Assembly (NCBI GenBank): GCA_949298825.1
Contig: CASFYB010000002.1
Location: 89,364-153,363, forward strand
Length of the DNA: 64,000 nucleotides
Origin: an uncultured Helicobacter sp.
GTDB lineage: Bacteria; Campylobacterota; Campylobacteria; Campylobacterales; Helicobacteraceae
Reading direction: 5' to 3'
Both the position numbers and the translations under genes were made by a program. Every line of letters starts with the position of its first letter. The stretch's first letter is position 1. Below, piece by piece: positions 47,131 to 57,365 of the stretch. Below the pieces are notes generated by a model. That model was given only the letters and a program-made list of their open reading frames with translations, did no database searches and had not been told where the DNA came from.

Positions 47131-47136
47131 TATAAT
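47131..47136 (+). promoter_or_regulatory. -10 box of the mqnD-hemE promoter
   Basis: TATAAT lies 34 bp upstream of the GTG start of mqnD. It falls within the longer reading frame that starts at 47125, which is why the downstream GTG was chosen as the real start. Confidence 0.6.
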
Positions 47137-47169
47137 GTAGCTTTAAATAAGCCAGATCAAGGAGAAGCG

Positions 47170-48030
47170 GTGATAAGTGTGGGGCACAGCCCAGATGCTG
47201 ATGATTTGTTTATGTACTATGCTATTGTGTTTGGATGGGTAGATTCTGCACTTGGGCTTAGATTTCAAAATTATGCATTGGATATCCAGACACTTAATGA
47301 AATGACCTTAAAAAATGAGCTTGATGTAAGTGCGATTTCTTTTGGGCTTTATCCTTTAGTAAGAGAGGAGTATGCCCTGCTTAGGACAGGCATGAGCTTT
47401 GGTGATGGGTATGGTCCTAAGCTTATTAAAAAGCGTGGCATAAGCTTAAAGCGTAATTTTAAAGTAGCATTATCAGGTATGCATACATCAAATGCGCTAT
47501 TATTTAAGGTTGCCTATCCAGAAGCTAGAATCATATATAAAAATTTCTTAGAGATAGAGCAGGCTGTGTTAAGTGGTGAAGTAGATGCAGGTGTGCTCAT
47601 CCATGAAAGTATTTTAGAATTTGATTCTACATTAGAGGTGGAGCGTGAGATTTGGGAAGTATGGTGTGAGCTAAATAAAGAGGAGCTACCATTGCCTTTA
47701 GGTGGTATGGCCATAAGAAGATCCATCCCATTAAATCGTGCTATAGATATTGAAGAGACTTTGATAAAAGCAGTGAGGGTCGCGCTAAGTGGGAAAAAAA
47801 CCCTATCAAATATGCTGATGCAAAAAAATCTCATCCGTGTAGATTCTGAAAAATTGGATACCTATCTTAAGCTATATGCTAATGAAGATTCTGCATTTTT
47901 GAGTGAACTTCAAATGAAGGCCTTAAATAGAATGTTTGAGTTAGGTTTTGAGCATGGGATTTATGATGCAAGGATTGATTGTAGGGATTATCTTATACCT
48001 AGGGAGTATGAAGCCTTACGTCATAGTTAA
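47170..48030 (+). CDS. mqnD: 1,4-dihydroxy-6-naphthoate synthase of the futalosine menaquinone pathway
   Basis: MqnA and MqnD are related periplasmic-binding-protein-like enzymes of menaquinone synthesis by the futalosine route. The N-terminal [20 protein letters not shown] matches the SPxPDDxFxFYA pattern of MqnD, which acts on cyclic dehypoxanthine futalosine, and not the SYLNTxPL pattern of MqnA. With the GTG at 47170, after AAGGAG, it has 286 residues, the usual length. The 15-codon upstream extension contains the promoter. hemE follows 26 bp downstream, so both supply respiratory cofactors. Confidence 0.82.
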   Translation: MISVGHSPDADDLFMYYAIVFGWVDSALGLRFQNYALDIQTLNEMTLKNELDVSAISFGLYPLVREEYALLRTGMSFGDGYGPKLIKKRGISLKRNFKVALSGMHTSNALLFKVAYPEARIIYKNFLEIEQAVLSGEVDAGVLIHESILEFDSTLEVEREIWEVWCELNKEELPLPLGGMAIRRSIPLNRAIDIEETLIKAVRVALSGKKTLSNMLMQKNLIRVDSEKLDTYLKLYANEDSAFLSELQMKALNRMFELGFEHGIYDARIDCRDYLIPREYEALRHS

Positions 48031-48056
48031 TTTTAAACTTCAATGAAAGGAAAGAA

Positions 48057-49079
48057 ATGATTTTTATCGATGCTTGTAAAAGAAAAGAAACACCCTATAC
48101 ACCTATTTGGATGATGCGTCAAGCAGGCCGGTATCTTAGCGAATATAAAGAGGTAAGAAAGCAAGCAGGCAATTTTTTGGATTTGTGCAAAAATGTAGAT
48201 TTAGCCAGTAAGGTTACTTTGCAGCCTGTAGATATTTTAAATGTGGATGCTGCAATTTTATTTAGCGATATTTTGGTAGTACCGCTAGAGATGGGACTTG
48301 ATTTGGAGTTTGTAGCTGGGGAGGGGCCACGATTTTTGCGCACTATTTCAAATTATGATGATGTATGCACGCTTAAAAAAGATATTGCTAAGAATCTAGA
48401 CTATGTGTATGATACAGTAAGTCAAGTAAGATCTTCTTTACCAAAAGATAAGGCTTTGATTGGATTTTGTGGATCGCCATGGACGCTTGCTACTTATATG
48501 ATAGAAGGACAAGGCACCAAAAGCTATGCTAAAAGCAAAAAGATGCTTTATGAAAGTCCACAGACTTTGCATTATCTATTAAAGCAGATCTCTGATGAGC
48601 TTAAGGATTATTTAATGGGGCAGATTAGAGCTGGGGCTAATTGTGTGATGATATTTGATTCTTGGGCAGCAGCTTTGGAGAAAGAGGCATTTTTTGAATT
48701 TAGCTGGGGGTATATGAAAGATATTGCTCGTGAGATTAAAAAGCAATATCCAGAAGTGCCAGTTATTTTATTCCCAAAAGGTGTTGGGGCATATTTGGAT
48801 GGCATTGATGGAGAGTTTGATGTCTTTGGTGTAGATTGGGGTACACCACTAGATTTAGCAAAAAGCAAGCTTGGTAGTAAGTATGTCTTGCAAGGGAATC
48901 TAGAACCCTGCAGAATCTATAATGAAGATGCTATGGAAATGGGTGTAGATGAGATCATCTCTATTATGGGGAAGCGTCCAGGACATATCTTTAATCTAGG
49001 TCATGGTATGTTGCCAGATTTACCACGTGAAAATGCAATCAAGCTAGTAGAGATGGTGCATAAGAAAACAAGACGCTAA
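48057..49079 (+). CDS. hemE: Uroporphyrinogen decarboxylase
   Basis: HemE converts uroporphyrinogen III to coproporphyrinogen III in heme synthesis. The 340-residue protein begins with the first substrate loop [15 protein letters not shown], which holds the conserved arginines. It also contains [10 protein letters not shown] with the catalytic aspartate and [16 protein letters not shown]. The C-terminal [12 protein letters not shown] is typical. An AAAGGAAAG ribosome binding site precedes the ATG. It is probably cotranscribed with mqnD. Confidence 0.97.
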   Translation: MIFIDACKRKETPYTPIWMMRQAGRYLSEYKEVRKQAGNFLDLCKNVDLASKVTLQPVDILNVDAAILFSDILVVPLEMGLDLEFVAGEGPRFLRTISNYDDVCTLKKDIAKNLDYVYDTVSQVRSSLPKDKALIGFCGSPWTLATYMIEGQGTKSYAKSKKMLYESPQTLHYLLKQISDELKDYLMGQIRAGANCVMIFDSWAAALEKEAFFEFSWGYMKDIAREIKKQYPEVPVILFPKGVGAYLDGIDGEFDVFGVDWGTPLDLAKSKLGSKYVLQGNLEPCRIYNEDAMEMGVDEIISIMGKRPGHIFNLGHGMLPDLPRENAIKLVEMVHKKTRR

Positions 49080-49094
49080 GAAGAAGAGGAGGGG

Positions 49095-49787
49095 CTATTG
49101 TGCTTTGATAAGCAACTTGGTATTATCAAAGTCAGGCTCTCTAGGTGGGGCTGGAGGTGGCTTTGGTAAATCAAAGCGGAATGTATAGCCTAGATTGATA
49201 GTATAGGGGCTATAAAAGTAGAGTTGGTTACCTTGCAGTGGCCCTGACTGACCAATACGATAGGTAATATCTAGGCGATGATCTTTATTGAAGTTAGCGC
49301 TAATCCCAAACTTTAGGCCAATGCTAAAAGAGTAGCTTTGAAAATTTTGTATATAGGTTAGACCGGTATTTACCCCAAAAATAAAGCCAAAAAGGTTGCT
49401 TCCTCTGGCCATCGGATCGATCAGAATATCATAATTAAGTAAAAAAGAGCTTGAATGAGTGGTCATGCTAGAGACATGATAAACATCACTAAACTCAAAG
49501 CTTGCGCGAGCGCCTCCAAAGTTACGCGGCAAAGGACTGATAATGCGTGCAAAATCTTGATAGCCAATAATAAAGCCATATCCATAAGAAGTCGTATTTT
49601 CAAGACGTTGGCCATGTAGATACTGGATCGGAGTAGAGGGTAGACCTAAAGATGCTCCGATTATAATGCCACTTTTATTCTTTCCTTTGATGAGATCTTG
49701 TACCATTGGATTAGCTATAGGTGATAGGGGGGATTGGGCCATAGATAGCATAAAGCAAGCAACTAATAGCGTGAGTTTCTTGATCAA
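49095..49787 (-). CDS. Small outer-membrane beta-barrel protein
   Basis: The 230-residue protein has a signal peptide (KKLTLLVACFMLSMAQS) and alternating aromatic strands (GYGFIIGYQDF, FSIGLKFGISANF, INLGYTFRFDL), suggesting an 8-stranded barrel of the Helicobacter outer-membrane protein type. The final strand is followed by an extra proline-rich tail (LPKPPPAPPREPDFDN) and a lysine-containing end, which is unusual for porin-like proteins. Function is not known. It is convergent with hemE. Confidence 0.8.
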   Translation of the reverse strand: MIKKLTLLVACFMLSMAQSPLSPIANPMVQDLIKGKNKSGIIIGASLGLPSTPIQYLHGQRLENTTSYGYGFIIGYQDFARIISPLPRNFGGARASFEFSDVYHVSSMTTHSSSFLLNYDILIDPMARGSNLFGFIFGVNTGLTYIQNFQSYSFSIGLKFGISANFNKDHRLDITYRIGQSGPLQGNQLYFYSPYTINLGYTFRFDLPKPPPAPPREPDFDNTKLLIKAQ

Positions 49788-49859
49788 ATTATGCTCCTAA
49801 AATTTGTTGTGCATTTATTTGTAATTGTAGCAAAACCAGCGTATAAAGTAAATGTGTTG

Positions 49860-49890
49860 GGAATCTATGGTCTTAGAGGCCATAGATTCC
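49860..49890. terminator. Long hairpin after nifU
   Basis: GGAATCTATGG (49860-49870) pairs perfectly with CCATAGATTCC (49880-49890), and the loop can extend the stem by three more pairs. It lies 6 bp after the nifU stop codon. On the plus strand TATTGTTTAT follows. It probably ends nifSU transcription, and may also block readthrough towards the outer-membrane protein gene. Confidence 0.65.
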
Positions 49891-49896
49891 TATTGT

Positions 49897-50879
49897 TTAT
49901 ATAGGTAAGACGCGGATATTGGAATCTATTTGTTGCTGTAAAATCCCCTCAATGGCAAATAAAGTCCCAGTCGATGCGCTAGCACATCCGCTGCAAGCTC
50001 CCATATAGCGTATATATATATCAATATGACCATCACTAGAATCTTTGATATCTAAGATTTCCATATCTCCGCCATCCATCATAAGCATAGGACGGATATG
50101 CTCATCAATAGTAGCATTGATAGTTTTGATTTTTTGTATTACAGTCATTTGGTTAAAAGGAATATTCTCACCAGAGGCAATTTTTTGCGCATTTTCCTTA
50201 AGTCTTTCTGCTTCCATTTCTGCTCTTACATCTTGGAGTATATCTACTAGATAATAATCTCTCTTTTCATGTCCACCAGGCTTTATACAGCTTTTACAAA
50301 ATGCACCTGCTTTTGTATATTGAGTGATCTCTTCTGCTGTTTTAAGATCATTTAGGCGGATGACTTCTCTTATAGTAGCAAGACTTACGCGCGCGCATTC
50401 ACACACGATGATCTCATCTTCAAATTCACTTTCATCTTTTCCTAGATATATCCCAGCAGCTTTTTTAATCACATCATATGCCATGACAGAGCAGTGCATC
50501 TTTTGCCCTGGTACGGCCGGAGTATCTGGCTCATCTCGCAAGGCTTTCTCAACATCAATATTTGTGATTTTAACTGCATCTTGTACCTTTTTCCCTAGGC
50601 ATAGTTCTACCATCATATCACTACTAGCAATAGCTGTCCCACAGCCAAAGCTCTTAAACTTAGCATCAATAATCACATCATTAGAATCTACTAGCCAGTA
50701 TAACCTAACTGCATCGCCACAAGATTCTGCGCCATAATCTGCAACAATAAGCTTGGCATTTTTTTCATCAGCATCTTTTTGAGTGAGAACGCCTAGATGT
50801 GTAGGGTTATCCATCCTCTCTGCTACTTTTTTTGAATACGCATCCCATAGTGCACCACCTACTAAATCATTCTTTGCCA

Positions 50880-50880
<1 letters not shown>
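49897..50880 (-). CDS. nifU: Iron-sulfur cluster scaffold NifU
   Basis: This is the three-domain NifU used in Campylobacterota for general cluster assembly. The N-terminal IscU-like domain has the conserved cysteines (YGAESCGDAVRLY, FKSFGCGTAIASS, KMHCSVMAYD). The central [2Fe-2S] ferredoxin-like domain reads CECARVSL and later FCKSCIKPGG. A C-terminal Nfu domain has the CSGC motif (MGACSGCASAS). The length of 327 residues is normal. Its ATG overlaps the nifS stop by one base (TAATG). Confidence 0.96.
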
Positions 50881-52073
<1,193 letters not shown>

Positions 52074-52108
52074 TCAGTGAATATAGATTATTTTTTAAAT
52101 ATTAATTG

Positions 52109-52135
52109 ACTTCAAGATGAAGTGCTTGCATTATA
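52109..52135 (-). promoter_or_regulatory. nifSU promoter and perfect inverted repeat
   Basis: On the minus strand TATAAT (52130-52135) is followed about 7 bp later by ACTTCATCTTGAAGT (52123-52109), a perfect 6-3-6 inverted repeat that begins near the expected transcription start. It is a candidate operator or a leader hairpin. The reported dependence of nifS on iron and Fur in H. pylori makes control plausible, but the repeat does not look like a Fur box. Confidence 0.55.
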
Positions 52136-52161
52136 ATTAAAAAAATACAATAAAAAGATGA

Positions 52162-52542
52162 TTATTGTGCGATTACTGCTGCGATAGCAAAACCACAATC
52201 ATGAGTAATGCTAAGACTAAAATGATGAAGATTAAAATAGGTTAATTTATTTGGCTGGAGGGTAAGAAGTGGACGCGCATAAGAATCTTTTGTAATAAGG
52301 ATATCTAAAAACCCAAGCTCTCTCCCTATGCCTGTGCCAATAGCCTTAGCACAAGCTTCTTTGGCTGCCCAAAACCCTGCAATGCTCTGTGGCCTATGAT
52401 GAGTAAGGGCGATCTCATCTTTAGATAGAAAGCGCTCTAGGAAATGATCTCCATATTTTTGAGCGATTTTTTGTATGCGTGATATGGAGATGATATCAAT
52501 GCCAATAAGGGGAAGATTTTTTGATCTATCTATATTTGGCAT
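52162..52542 (-). CDS. acpS: Holo-[acyl-carrier-protein] synthase
   Basis: AcpS attaches phosphopantetheine to acyl carrier protein. The 126-residue protein shows the metal-binding start IGIDIISISRI and the FWAAKEACAKAIGTGIG helix that carries the catalytic Glu and Lys. It lies 9 bp after fliL. Gene order acpS-fliL-rsmD is as I recall from H. pylori. Confidence 0.95.
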   Translation of the reverse strand: MPNIDRSKNLPLIGIDIISISRIQKIAQKYGDHFLERFLSKDEIALTHHRPQSIAGFWAAKEACAKAIGTGIGRELGFLDILITKDSYARPLLTLQPNKLTYFNLHHFSLSITHDCGFAIAAVIAQ

Positions 52543-52551
52543 TAAGGTTTA

Positions 52552-53073
52552 TTATTGGACGACAAATTCAGTAAAAAATATATTTTTGATATGACCATCT
52601 ATAAGAATCTGGTTGATTCTTTGTAAGATCTCATCTTTGATTCTCTCTTTACCCTTGGTAGTTACGATTTCTTCGATAGATTTAGATGATAAAACATCAA
52701 TAATAATATCTTTCATGATAGTAGTTTTATTATCTACCTCTTGTTGAAGCTTGGCATTGCTTAGCTCAAGGCTGATTGAGGTTTTAAGATATCTACGACC
52801 ATTTTGTGTGATGAGATTAACTACAAATGGTTTATCAATAGGATAAAGTGGTCCGATATTAAGCAGGTTAGTTTCCTTAGAAGAGTAGGCACTAGCTTTT
52901 GGCTGGGCTGCACCAGCTTCTTCATTTTGAGCTTCAGGCTTTTTATCTCCAGATAAAAGTACAATGGCAATCACTCCAATAAGAATTAAAAGGACGACAG
53001 CACCAATAATGATAAATAAAAGGGCTTTACTGCCTTTTTTTTCTTCTTGTTCTGTGGTATTTTCTTCAGCCAT
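52552..53073 (-). CDS. fliL: Flagellar basal body-associated protein FliL
   Basis: FliL stabilises the stator units around the flagellar motor. The 173-residue protein has a cytoplasmic lysine/glutamate start, one transmembrane helix (ALLFIIIGAVVLLILIGVIA, about residues 17-40), a low-complexity linker and a periplasmic FliL domain with PFVVNLITQNGRRYLKTSISLE and the VLSSKSIEEI stretch. It lies between rsmD and acpS. No sigma-28 or sigma-54 promoter is visible directly upstream. Confidence 0.93.
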   Translation of the reverse strand: MAEENTTEQEEKKGSKALLFIIIGAVVLLILIGVIAIVLLSGDKKPEAQNEEAGAAQPKASAYSSKETNLLNIGPLYPIDKPFVVNLITQNGRRYLKTSISLELSNAKLQQEVDNKTTIMKDIIIDVLSSKSIEEIVTTKGKERIKDEILQRINQILIDGHIKNIFFTEFVVQ

Positions 53074-53083
53074 TTTTTCTCCT

Positions 53084-53707
53084 TTAAGCGTGGTTCGTAT
53101 AGTAAATCAAGCCACTTTTACCAAATTTTTTTGTTTTTATTATACTAAAATCTTTAATATTTTTAGGCATCTCATAAGATGAGAAGTACTCAAATACGAT
53201 GATGCACTCTAGCTTGATTGTCTCTATTAATGCAAAGCATTTTTCATAAATATCGGCAAAATTTTCTCTGATTGGAAATGGTGGATCAAAAAATAAGATT
53301 AATTTTTGATCTTTTTGAAAGGTTTGCAGTATCTGAGGTAACACTTCAAAGCTATCTCCTAAAAAACTTTTTAGTTTAATGGTGGGTATTTTGGCTTTAA
53401 TGGCTTTTATATTTTCATTAAGTATGCTATAGGCATGAGTATCTTTTTCTATAAAATAACTCATCATAGCCCCTCTGCTAGCAGCCTCAAGCCCAACAGA
53501 GCCAGTACCAGCAAAAACTTCAATAAAATGATATTGATGTAAGATGGGGGCTAGGGTATTAAATAGGGATTGTTTTAGTATCGCTTTAGATGATCTGGTC
53601 CCACTAGATTCTACCATTTTGAGCATATGGCCTTTTAGTAAGCCAGTTTGGATTTTTAGTGTGGATTTTTTAGTATTTTTATGCGCGAGAGATTTTTTTT
53701 GCTGCAC
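53084..53707 (-). CDS. rsmD: 16S rRNA (guanine(966)-N2)-methyltransferase RsmD
   Basis: RsmD methylates G966 of 16S rRNA. The 207-residue protein has the Rossmann-type SAM site in FIEVFAGTGSVGLEAASRG, the acidic residue in YFIEKD, and the amino-methyltransferase motif FFDPPFP. The first 20 residues are lysine-rich. It begins directly after a gene of unknown function with adjoining stop and start codons. Confidence 0.93.
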   Translation of the reverse strand: MQQKKSLAHKNTKKSTLKIQTGLLKGHMLKMVESSGTRSSKAILKQSLFNTLAPILHQYHFIEVFAGTGSVGLEAASRGAMMSYFIEKDTHAYSILNENIKAIKAKIPTIKLKSFLGDSFEVLPQILQTFQKDQKLILFFDPPFPIRENFADIYEKCFALIETIKLECIIVFEYFSSYEMPKNIKDFSIIKTKKFGKSGLIYYTNHA

Positions 53708-54091
53708 TTAGTTGTTCTTGTTGGAGGGGTTATTGAGCGTTTGATAGATCTTTGTAGAAAACTCTTGCAAGATGGAATCTATTTTAGACTGCAATTTTGG
53801 ATCTTTGATATTTAGCAGTTCTTTGGGAAGTAGACTTAGTGGATTGGCATTTGGATTTTTGATTCTTGTGTGGTAGAACTCCTGGATACCACGAAAGAGA
53901 CTAATGGGTGTAAAGGGTTTAAAGATATTAGCCTGAGGAGTGGAATCAACCACACATACAGGCTTTGGCACATCTATATACATATCAGCGATGATAAAAT
54001 CACATTCAGCAAAGTCGCATAGAAACTCACCAAGGTAGTATTCTAGCGACTTTTGCAATAGTGTGGAATTGCACATTATGCAAATTCTCAT
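53708..54091 (-). CDS. Conserved hypothetical protein next to rsmD
   Basis: I do not recognise a family for this 127-residue protein. It is soluble, starts RICIMCNSTLLQKSLEYYLG, contains a CDFAECDFIIADMY stretch that looks like a receiver-type strand-turn pattern, and ends with an Asn-rich tail. It overlaps the cytochrome gene by 4 bp and abuts rsmD. In gene order it may correspond to the unknown gene beside rsmD in other Helicobacter genomes. Confidence 0.75.
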   Translation of the reverse strand: MRICIMCNSTLLQKSLEYYLGEFLCDFAECDFIIADMYIDVPKPVCVVDSTPQANIFKPFTPISLFRGIQEFYHTRIKNPNANPLSLLPKELLNIKDPKLQSKIDSILQEFSTKIYQTLNNPSNKNN

Positions 54092-54633
54092 TCATCATCC
54101 TCATCATCAGTAGCATAGCCATCTGTGGCATGAGCGCGTAGGTATTGGATGATCATATCTGCTTCTTTATCAGTAGGCATTGCAAATGCGCGCATTGTGT
54201 TAAAAACGCCATCCCATTCAATCATGGTATGCTCTTTTGGCGCATGGGCAGAATGGCACATTGAGCAAGTATCATAGTATAAAAACTCAGCATCAGCCCA
54301 TGCCTTACTCTGATCGTCTGAAAGATTAGCAGTAGCCACACTGGCTTCAAGATTTGTTTGCGTATTTGTCCCATTAAAGCTAATAAGCGGCATCATTAGA
54401 TTTTTGGTAGCATAGAGTGTTTTATTATCATCTTTTTTGATATAGCCTTGGACTTTTATTGTCGTTTTATCACCAGATTGAGAAACCTCTTCTCCAAAAG
54501 TACCACGAGCCATAATTCCAATCTGCTGCCCTTTGGAATCAAAAACAGGGACATTGTCGCCTGTTACATAAAGTGTTTTGCTCATAGTAATGCTAGTGCA
54601 AAGTAGTGTTAGTAAAAGAGTAGTTTTTTTCAT
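54088..54633 (-). CDS. Periplasmic monoheme cytochrome c, partner of the TorA-type reductase
   Basis: The 181-residue protein has a signal peptide and an N-terminal SH3-like domain (about residues 20-90, VTGDNVPVFDSKGQQIG). A C-terminal heme domain has one CSMCH and the WDGVFNTMRAFAMP stretch, ending in an acidic DDEDDE tail. This resembles the C-terminal heme domain of TorC without its multiheme part. It follows torA by 2 bp and is very probably its electron donor. The gene overlaps a hypothetical gene by 4 bp. Confidence 0.85.
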   Translation of the reverse strand: MKKTTLLLTLLCTSITMSKTLYVTGDNVPVFDSKGQQIGIMARGTFGEEVSQSGDKTTIKVQGYIKKDDNKTLYATKNLMMPLISFNGTNTQTNLEASVATANLSDDQSKAWADAEFLYYDTCSMCHSAHAPKEHTMIEWDGVFNTMRAFAMPTDKEADMIIQYLRAHATDGYATDDEDDE

Positions 54634-54635
54634 GG

Positions 54636-57032
54636 TTATGCTCCTAGGATTTTTGGAGGTAGAGTAGAGTGGTAAGGGCTTATAGCCTCATCTTTCCCTA
54701 ATTTTCGTATACCGACAAGTGCAGTATTGACTGAAGTGGCTTGTGCCATCTGGCTGGTTGGGCGCGAAGATGTGAGCACATTTACATGGCCAGCATTACA
54801 GCGAGGTTTGTCTTCTTGTGGGTTTTCTGGATCATACCATGCACCTTCTTGGATAGCTACCACGCCATTTCGGATATTATCAGTGACATAGGCCCCTGCC
54901 AAAAGTCTTCCTCTATCATTATATACTTCTACGACATCTCCATGCTTGATACCAAGCTTTTGAGCATCTTGTGTATTGATCATCACTGGCTCACGACCTT
55001 GGATCTTATACATATCGCGTACCCAAGTATTATCAAGTTGACTATGGACGCGGTAGCGAGGATGTGGAGAAAGTAGGTGAAATGGAAGCTCTTGAGCTTT
55101 TTTGCTGCCTAGCCATTCTGCTGGTTCAAACCAAGTAGCATGCCCCTTAAAGTCAGGAAGATTAAAGCTAGCAAACTTAGGAGAGAAGATTTGTATCTTT
55201 CCACTTTCAGTGGCTAGTTTGTTTTCTGTAGGATTCTCGCGGAAGTCTGCATGGCGTACAAAGCTATAGGCATCCTTTGGTGTTTCAAACTCTACAAAGC
55301 CATCTTTCCAGAATTGATCAAATTCTTTAAATGCAGGGCCATCGCTCTTTTCATAAAAAGCTTTAATCCATTCCATATAGCTTTTCCCACCTGTGTAGCG
55401 ATGTTTGACTTGTTCGCCACCTATTTTTTCACTTAGTAGTGCAAAGATCTCAAAATCATCCTTTGATTCAAAAACAGGCTCAACTACTTTTTTCATCGCA
55501 TAGATGACATTACGTGAGTAGGTGCCACCAGAAGTGATATCATCTCGCTCTAGTGTAGAAGTAGAAGGCAATACAATATCAGCCATTTTTGCACTTGGTG
55601 TCCACCATGGCTCATGCACGATAAAAGTATCAATACGACGTAGTGCAGAGATAAGCTCATTGGTATCAGGTTCATGTCCTACAAGAGAGGCTCCACAAAG
55701 ATAAACCATATCAATCTTTGGATAAGTGATCTTTTTGCCCTTGAAGTTGACTTCTTTGCCTGGATTTAAGATGGCCTCAGCAACTCTAGATGCTGGGATG
55801 GTAAACTTAACGCGATTACGCCCTTGAGCTAAGCCCGGAGTGGTTCTATAGCCAGAGTTGGCCTGACCGCCACCAGCATAGTGCATAGAAAAGCCAAAGC
55901 CGCCACCAGGAAGACCGATCTGACCAATCATAGCTGCTAATGTGATGAGTGCCCAATCAGCTTGCTCACCATGTTGAGCGCGCTGCATAGCCCAGTTACC
56001 TGCTAGGAAAGTGCGAGTAGAGACAAATAAGTCTGCTAATTCTCTGATTTTTTTAGCAGGGACTTCAGTGATTTTTTCTGCCCATTCTGGAGTTTTTGGT
56101 GTTTTGTCTGTGTTGCCTAGTAGATAGGGGAGGAATTTATCAAAACCATCTGTGTACTTAGTGATAAAGCCTTTATTGTATTTTTTGGTTTTATATAGGT
56201 GGTGCATCATGCCAAGCATAAGTGCAACATCTGTATTGGGACGTATTTTGATCCACTCTGCATCAAACATTTGAGCGGTTTCTGTATAGATAGGATCAAT
56301 GCTGATAAATTTGATACCTGCTTTTTTGTATTTAGGATAGTAAGTATCATTAAGATGGTTTGGCACGACATAATCGATGCGATTGCATTTAAAAAGGTCA
56401 GTCCCCCACATTACATAAACCTTACAATTAGCAATCATTTCTTCGTGTGTTGTTTGCTGTGAGTAGACTTCCATATCTCCTATGATTCCAGGGTTTACAC
56501 GGCCAGCAGCACCATTGCTATACTCTCCATCTGTGCCTACAGCTCCACCTAACACAGTATTGAAGAATCTACCTGCTACGATGTTTGAGTTATGCAGTCT
56601 GCCTACATGCCCCCAGCCACCATAGCTGGCATTATAGATATTTTCTCTAGGAGTGGCTTGTATTTTTTTGGCTACAAGATCAAGTGCCACCTCCCAGCTT
56701 ACACGTACAAACTCTTCCTTTCCTCTAAGAGCCTGGTGGCCGGGTCTGCCTTCAAGATAGCTTTTGCGTACGCAAGGGTATTTAACTCTCGTGTCTGAAT
56801 AGGTCCTATCAATGATCCCTTGAATCATTACAGAAGGATTAGCATCAGTTTCTTGAGGCTCAATGCCCTTTAAGATGCCATCTTCTACTTTTGCATAAAA
56901 GGGTCCAAAGTGGGTAGCATGGGGAATTTTTTCGATTTTTTTAAAGGCACCGACAGCACCAAGTGGTTGTACGCTAGCAACTGCTGTCATGCCTGCAGCA
57001 GCTTTTAATACATTACGTCGTGAAATAGCCAT
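54636..57032 (-). CDS. torA: Periplasmic molybdopterin oxidoreductase, TMAO/DMSO/biotin sulfoxide reductase type
   Basis: With the ATG at 57032, placed after AAGGAG, the protein has 798 residues and a twin-arginine signal (SRRNVLKAA). An open extension of 24 codons upstream is unlikely. The sequence follows E. coli TorA closely: the molybdenum serine is in GEYSNGAAG (about Ser172), with WGTDLFKCNRID, MQRAQHGEQADWAL and QIGLPGGGFGF. It reduces S- or N-oxides, but the exact substrate is not decided by sequence (BisC, TorA and DorA are all related). The monoheme cytochrome gene follows. The same pair occurs in Campylobacter as I recall. Confidence 0.9.
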   Translation of the reverse strand: MAISRRNVLKAAAGMTAVASVQPLGAVGAFKKIEKIPHATHFGPFYAKVEDGILKGIEPQETDANPSVMIQGIIDRTYSDTRVKYPCVRKSYLEGRPGHQALRGKEEFVRVSWEVALDLVAKKIQATPRENIYNASYGGWGHVGRLHNSNIVAGRFFNTVLGGAVGTDGEYSNGAAGRVNPGIIGDMEVYSQQTTHEEMIANCKVYVMWGTDLFKCNRIDYVVPNHLNDTYYPKYKKAGIKFISIDPIYTETAQMFDAEWIKIRPNTDVALMLGMMHHLYKTKKYNKGFITKYTDGFDKFLPYLLGNTDKTPKTPEWAEKITEVPAKKIRELADLFVSTRTFLAGNWAMQRAQHGEQADWALITLAAMIGQIGLPGGGFGFSMHYAGGGQANSGYRTTPGLAQGRNRVKFTIPASRVAEAILNPGKEVNFKGKKITYPKIDMVYLCGASLVGHEPDTNELISALRRIDTFIVHEPWWTPSAKMADIVLPSTSTLERDDITSGGTYSRNVIYAMKKVVEPVFESKDDFEIFALLSEKIGGEQVKHRYTGGKSYMEWIKAFYEKSDGPAFKEFDQFWKDGFVEFETPKDAYSFVRHADFRENPTENKLATESGKIQIFSPKFASFNLPDFKGHATWFEPAEWLGSKKAQELPFHLLSPHPRYRVHSQLDNTWVRDMYKIQGREPVMINTQDAQKLGIKHGDVVEVYNDRGRLLAGAYVTDNIRNGVVAIQEGAWYDPENPQEDKPRCNAGHVNVLTSSRPTSQMAQATSVNTALVGIRKLGKDEAISPYHSTLPPKILGA

Positions 57033-57132
57033 GAGCACTCCTTTTTTTGTTTTATGGTTTGTTGATATTGTAGCATCTTTCTTGTTATAATTTAAAAATT
57101 TCAAATATTATTGATATTTAAGAGGATTATTA

Positions 57133-57348
57133 ATGGCGTGCAAATTCTGTCCTAAAATCAAGCGTTGGGATTTTTTGTGGATGGTGATTATGTGTGCATT
57201 AATGTGGGGGGTTAACAAATATCAAACCCATAAAAATGAATCCAAAGTAGAGGCAATGCAACAAGAGGAGTTAAGAAAGACAAGGGAGTTGCAAAAGTCT
57301 TGTATGTATGGAGATGAGCAGTCTTGTAAGCAGGTTTATGGAGATTAA
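57133..57348 (+). CDS. Small membrane protein with CxxC motif
   Basis: A 71-residue protein with MACKFCPKIKRWDF at the start, one transmembrane helix (about residues 12-27, FLWMVIMCALMWGVNKY) and a charged, cysteine-containing tail (SCMYGDEQSCKQVYG). Pairs of cysteines occur on both sides of the membrane helix, suggesting redox or metal binding. The family is unknown to me. It is divergent from torA with a short leader (AAGAGGA) and could be controlled with it. Confidence 0.7.
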   Translation: MACKFCPKIKRWDFLWMVIMCALMWGVNKYQTHKNESKVEAMQQEELRKTRELQKSCMYGDEQSCKQVYGD

Positions 57349-57365
57349 TAGGGCAAAAGGCCCTA

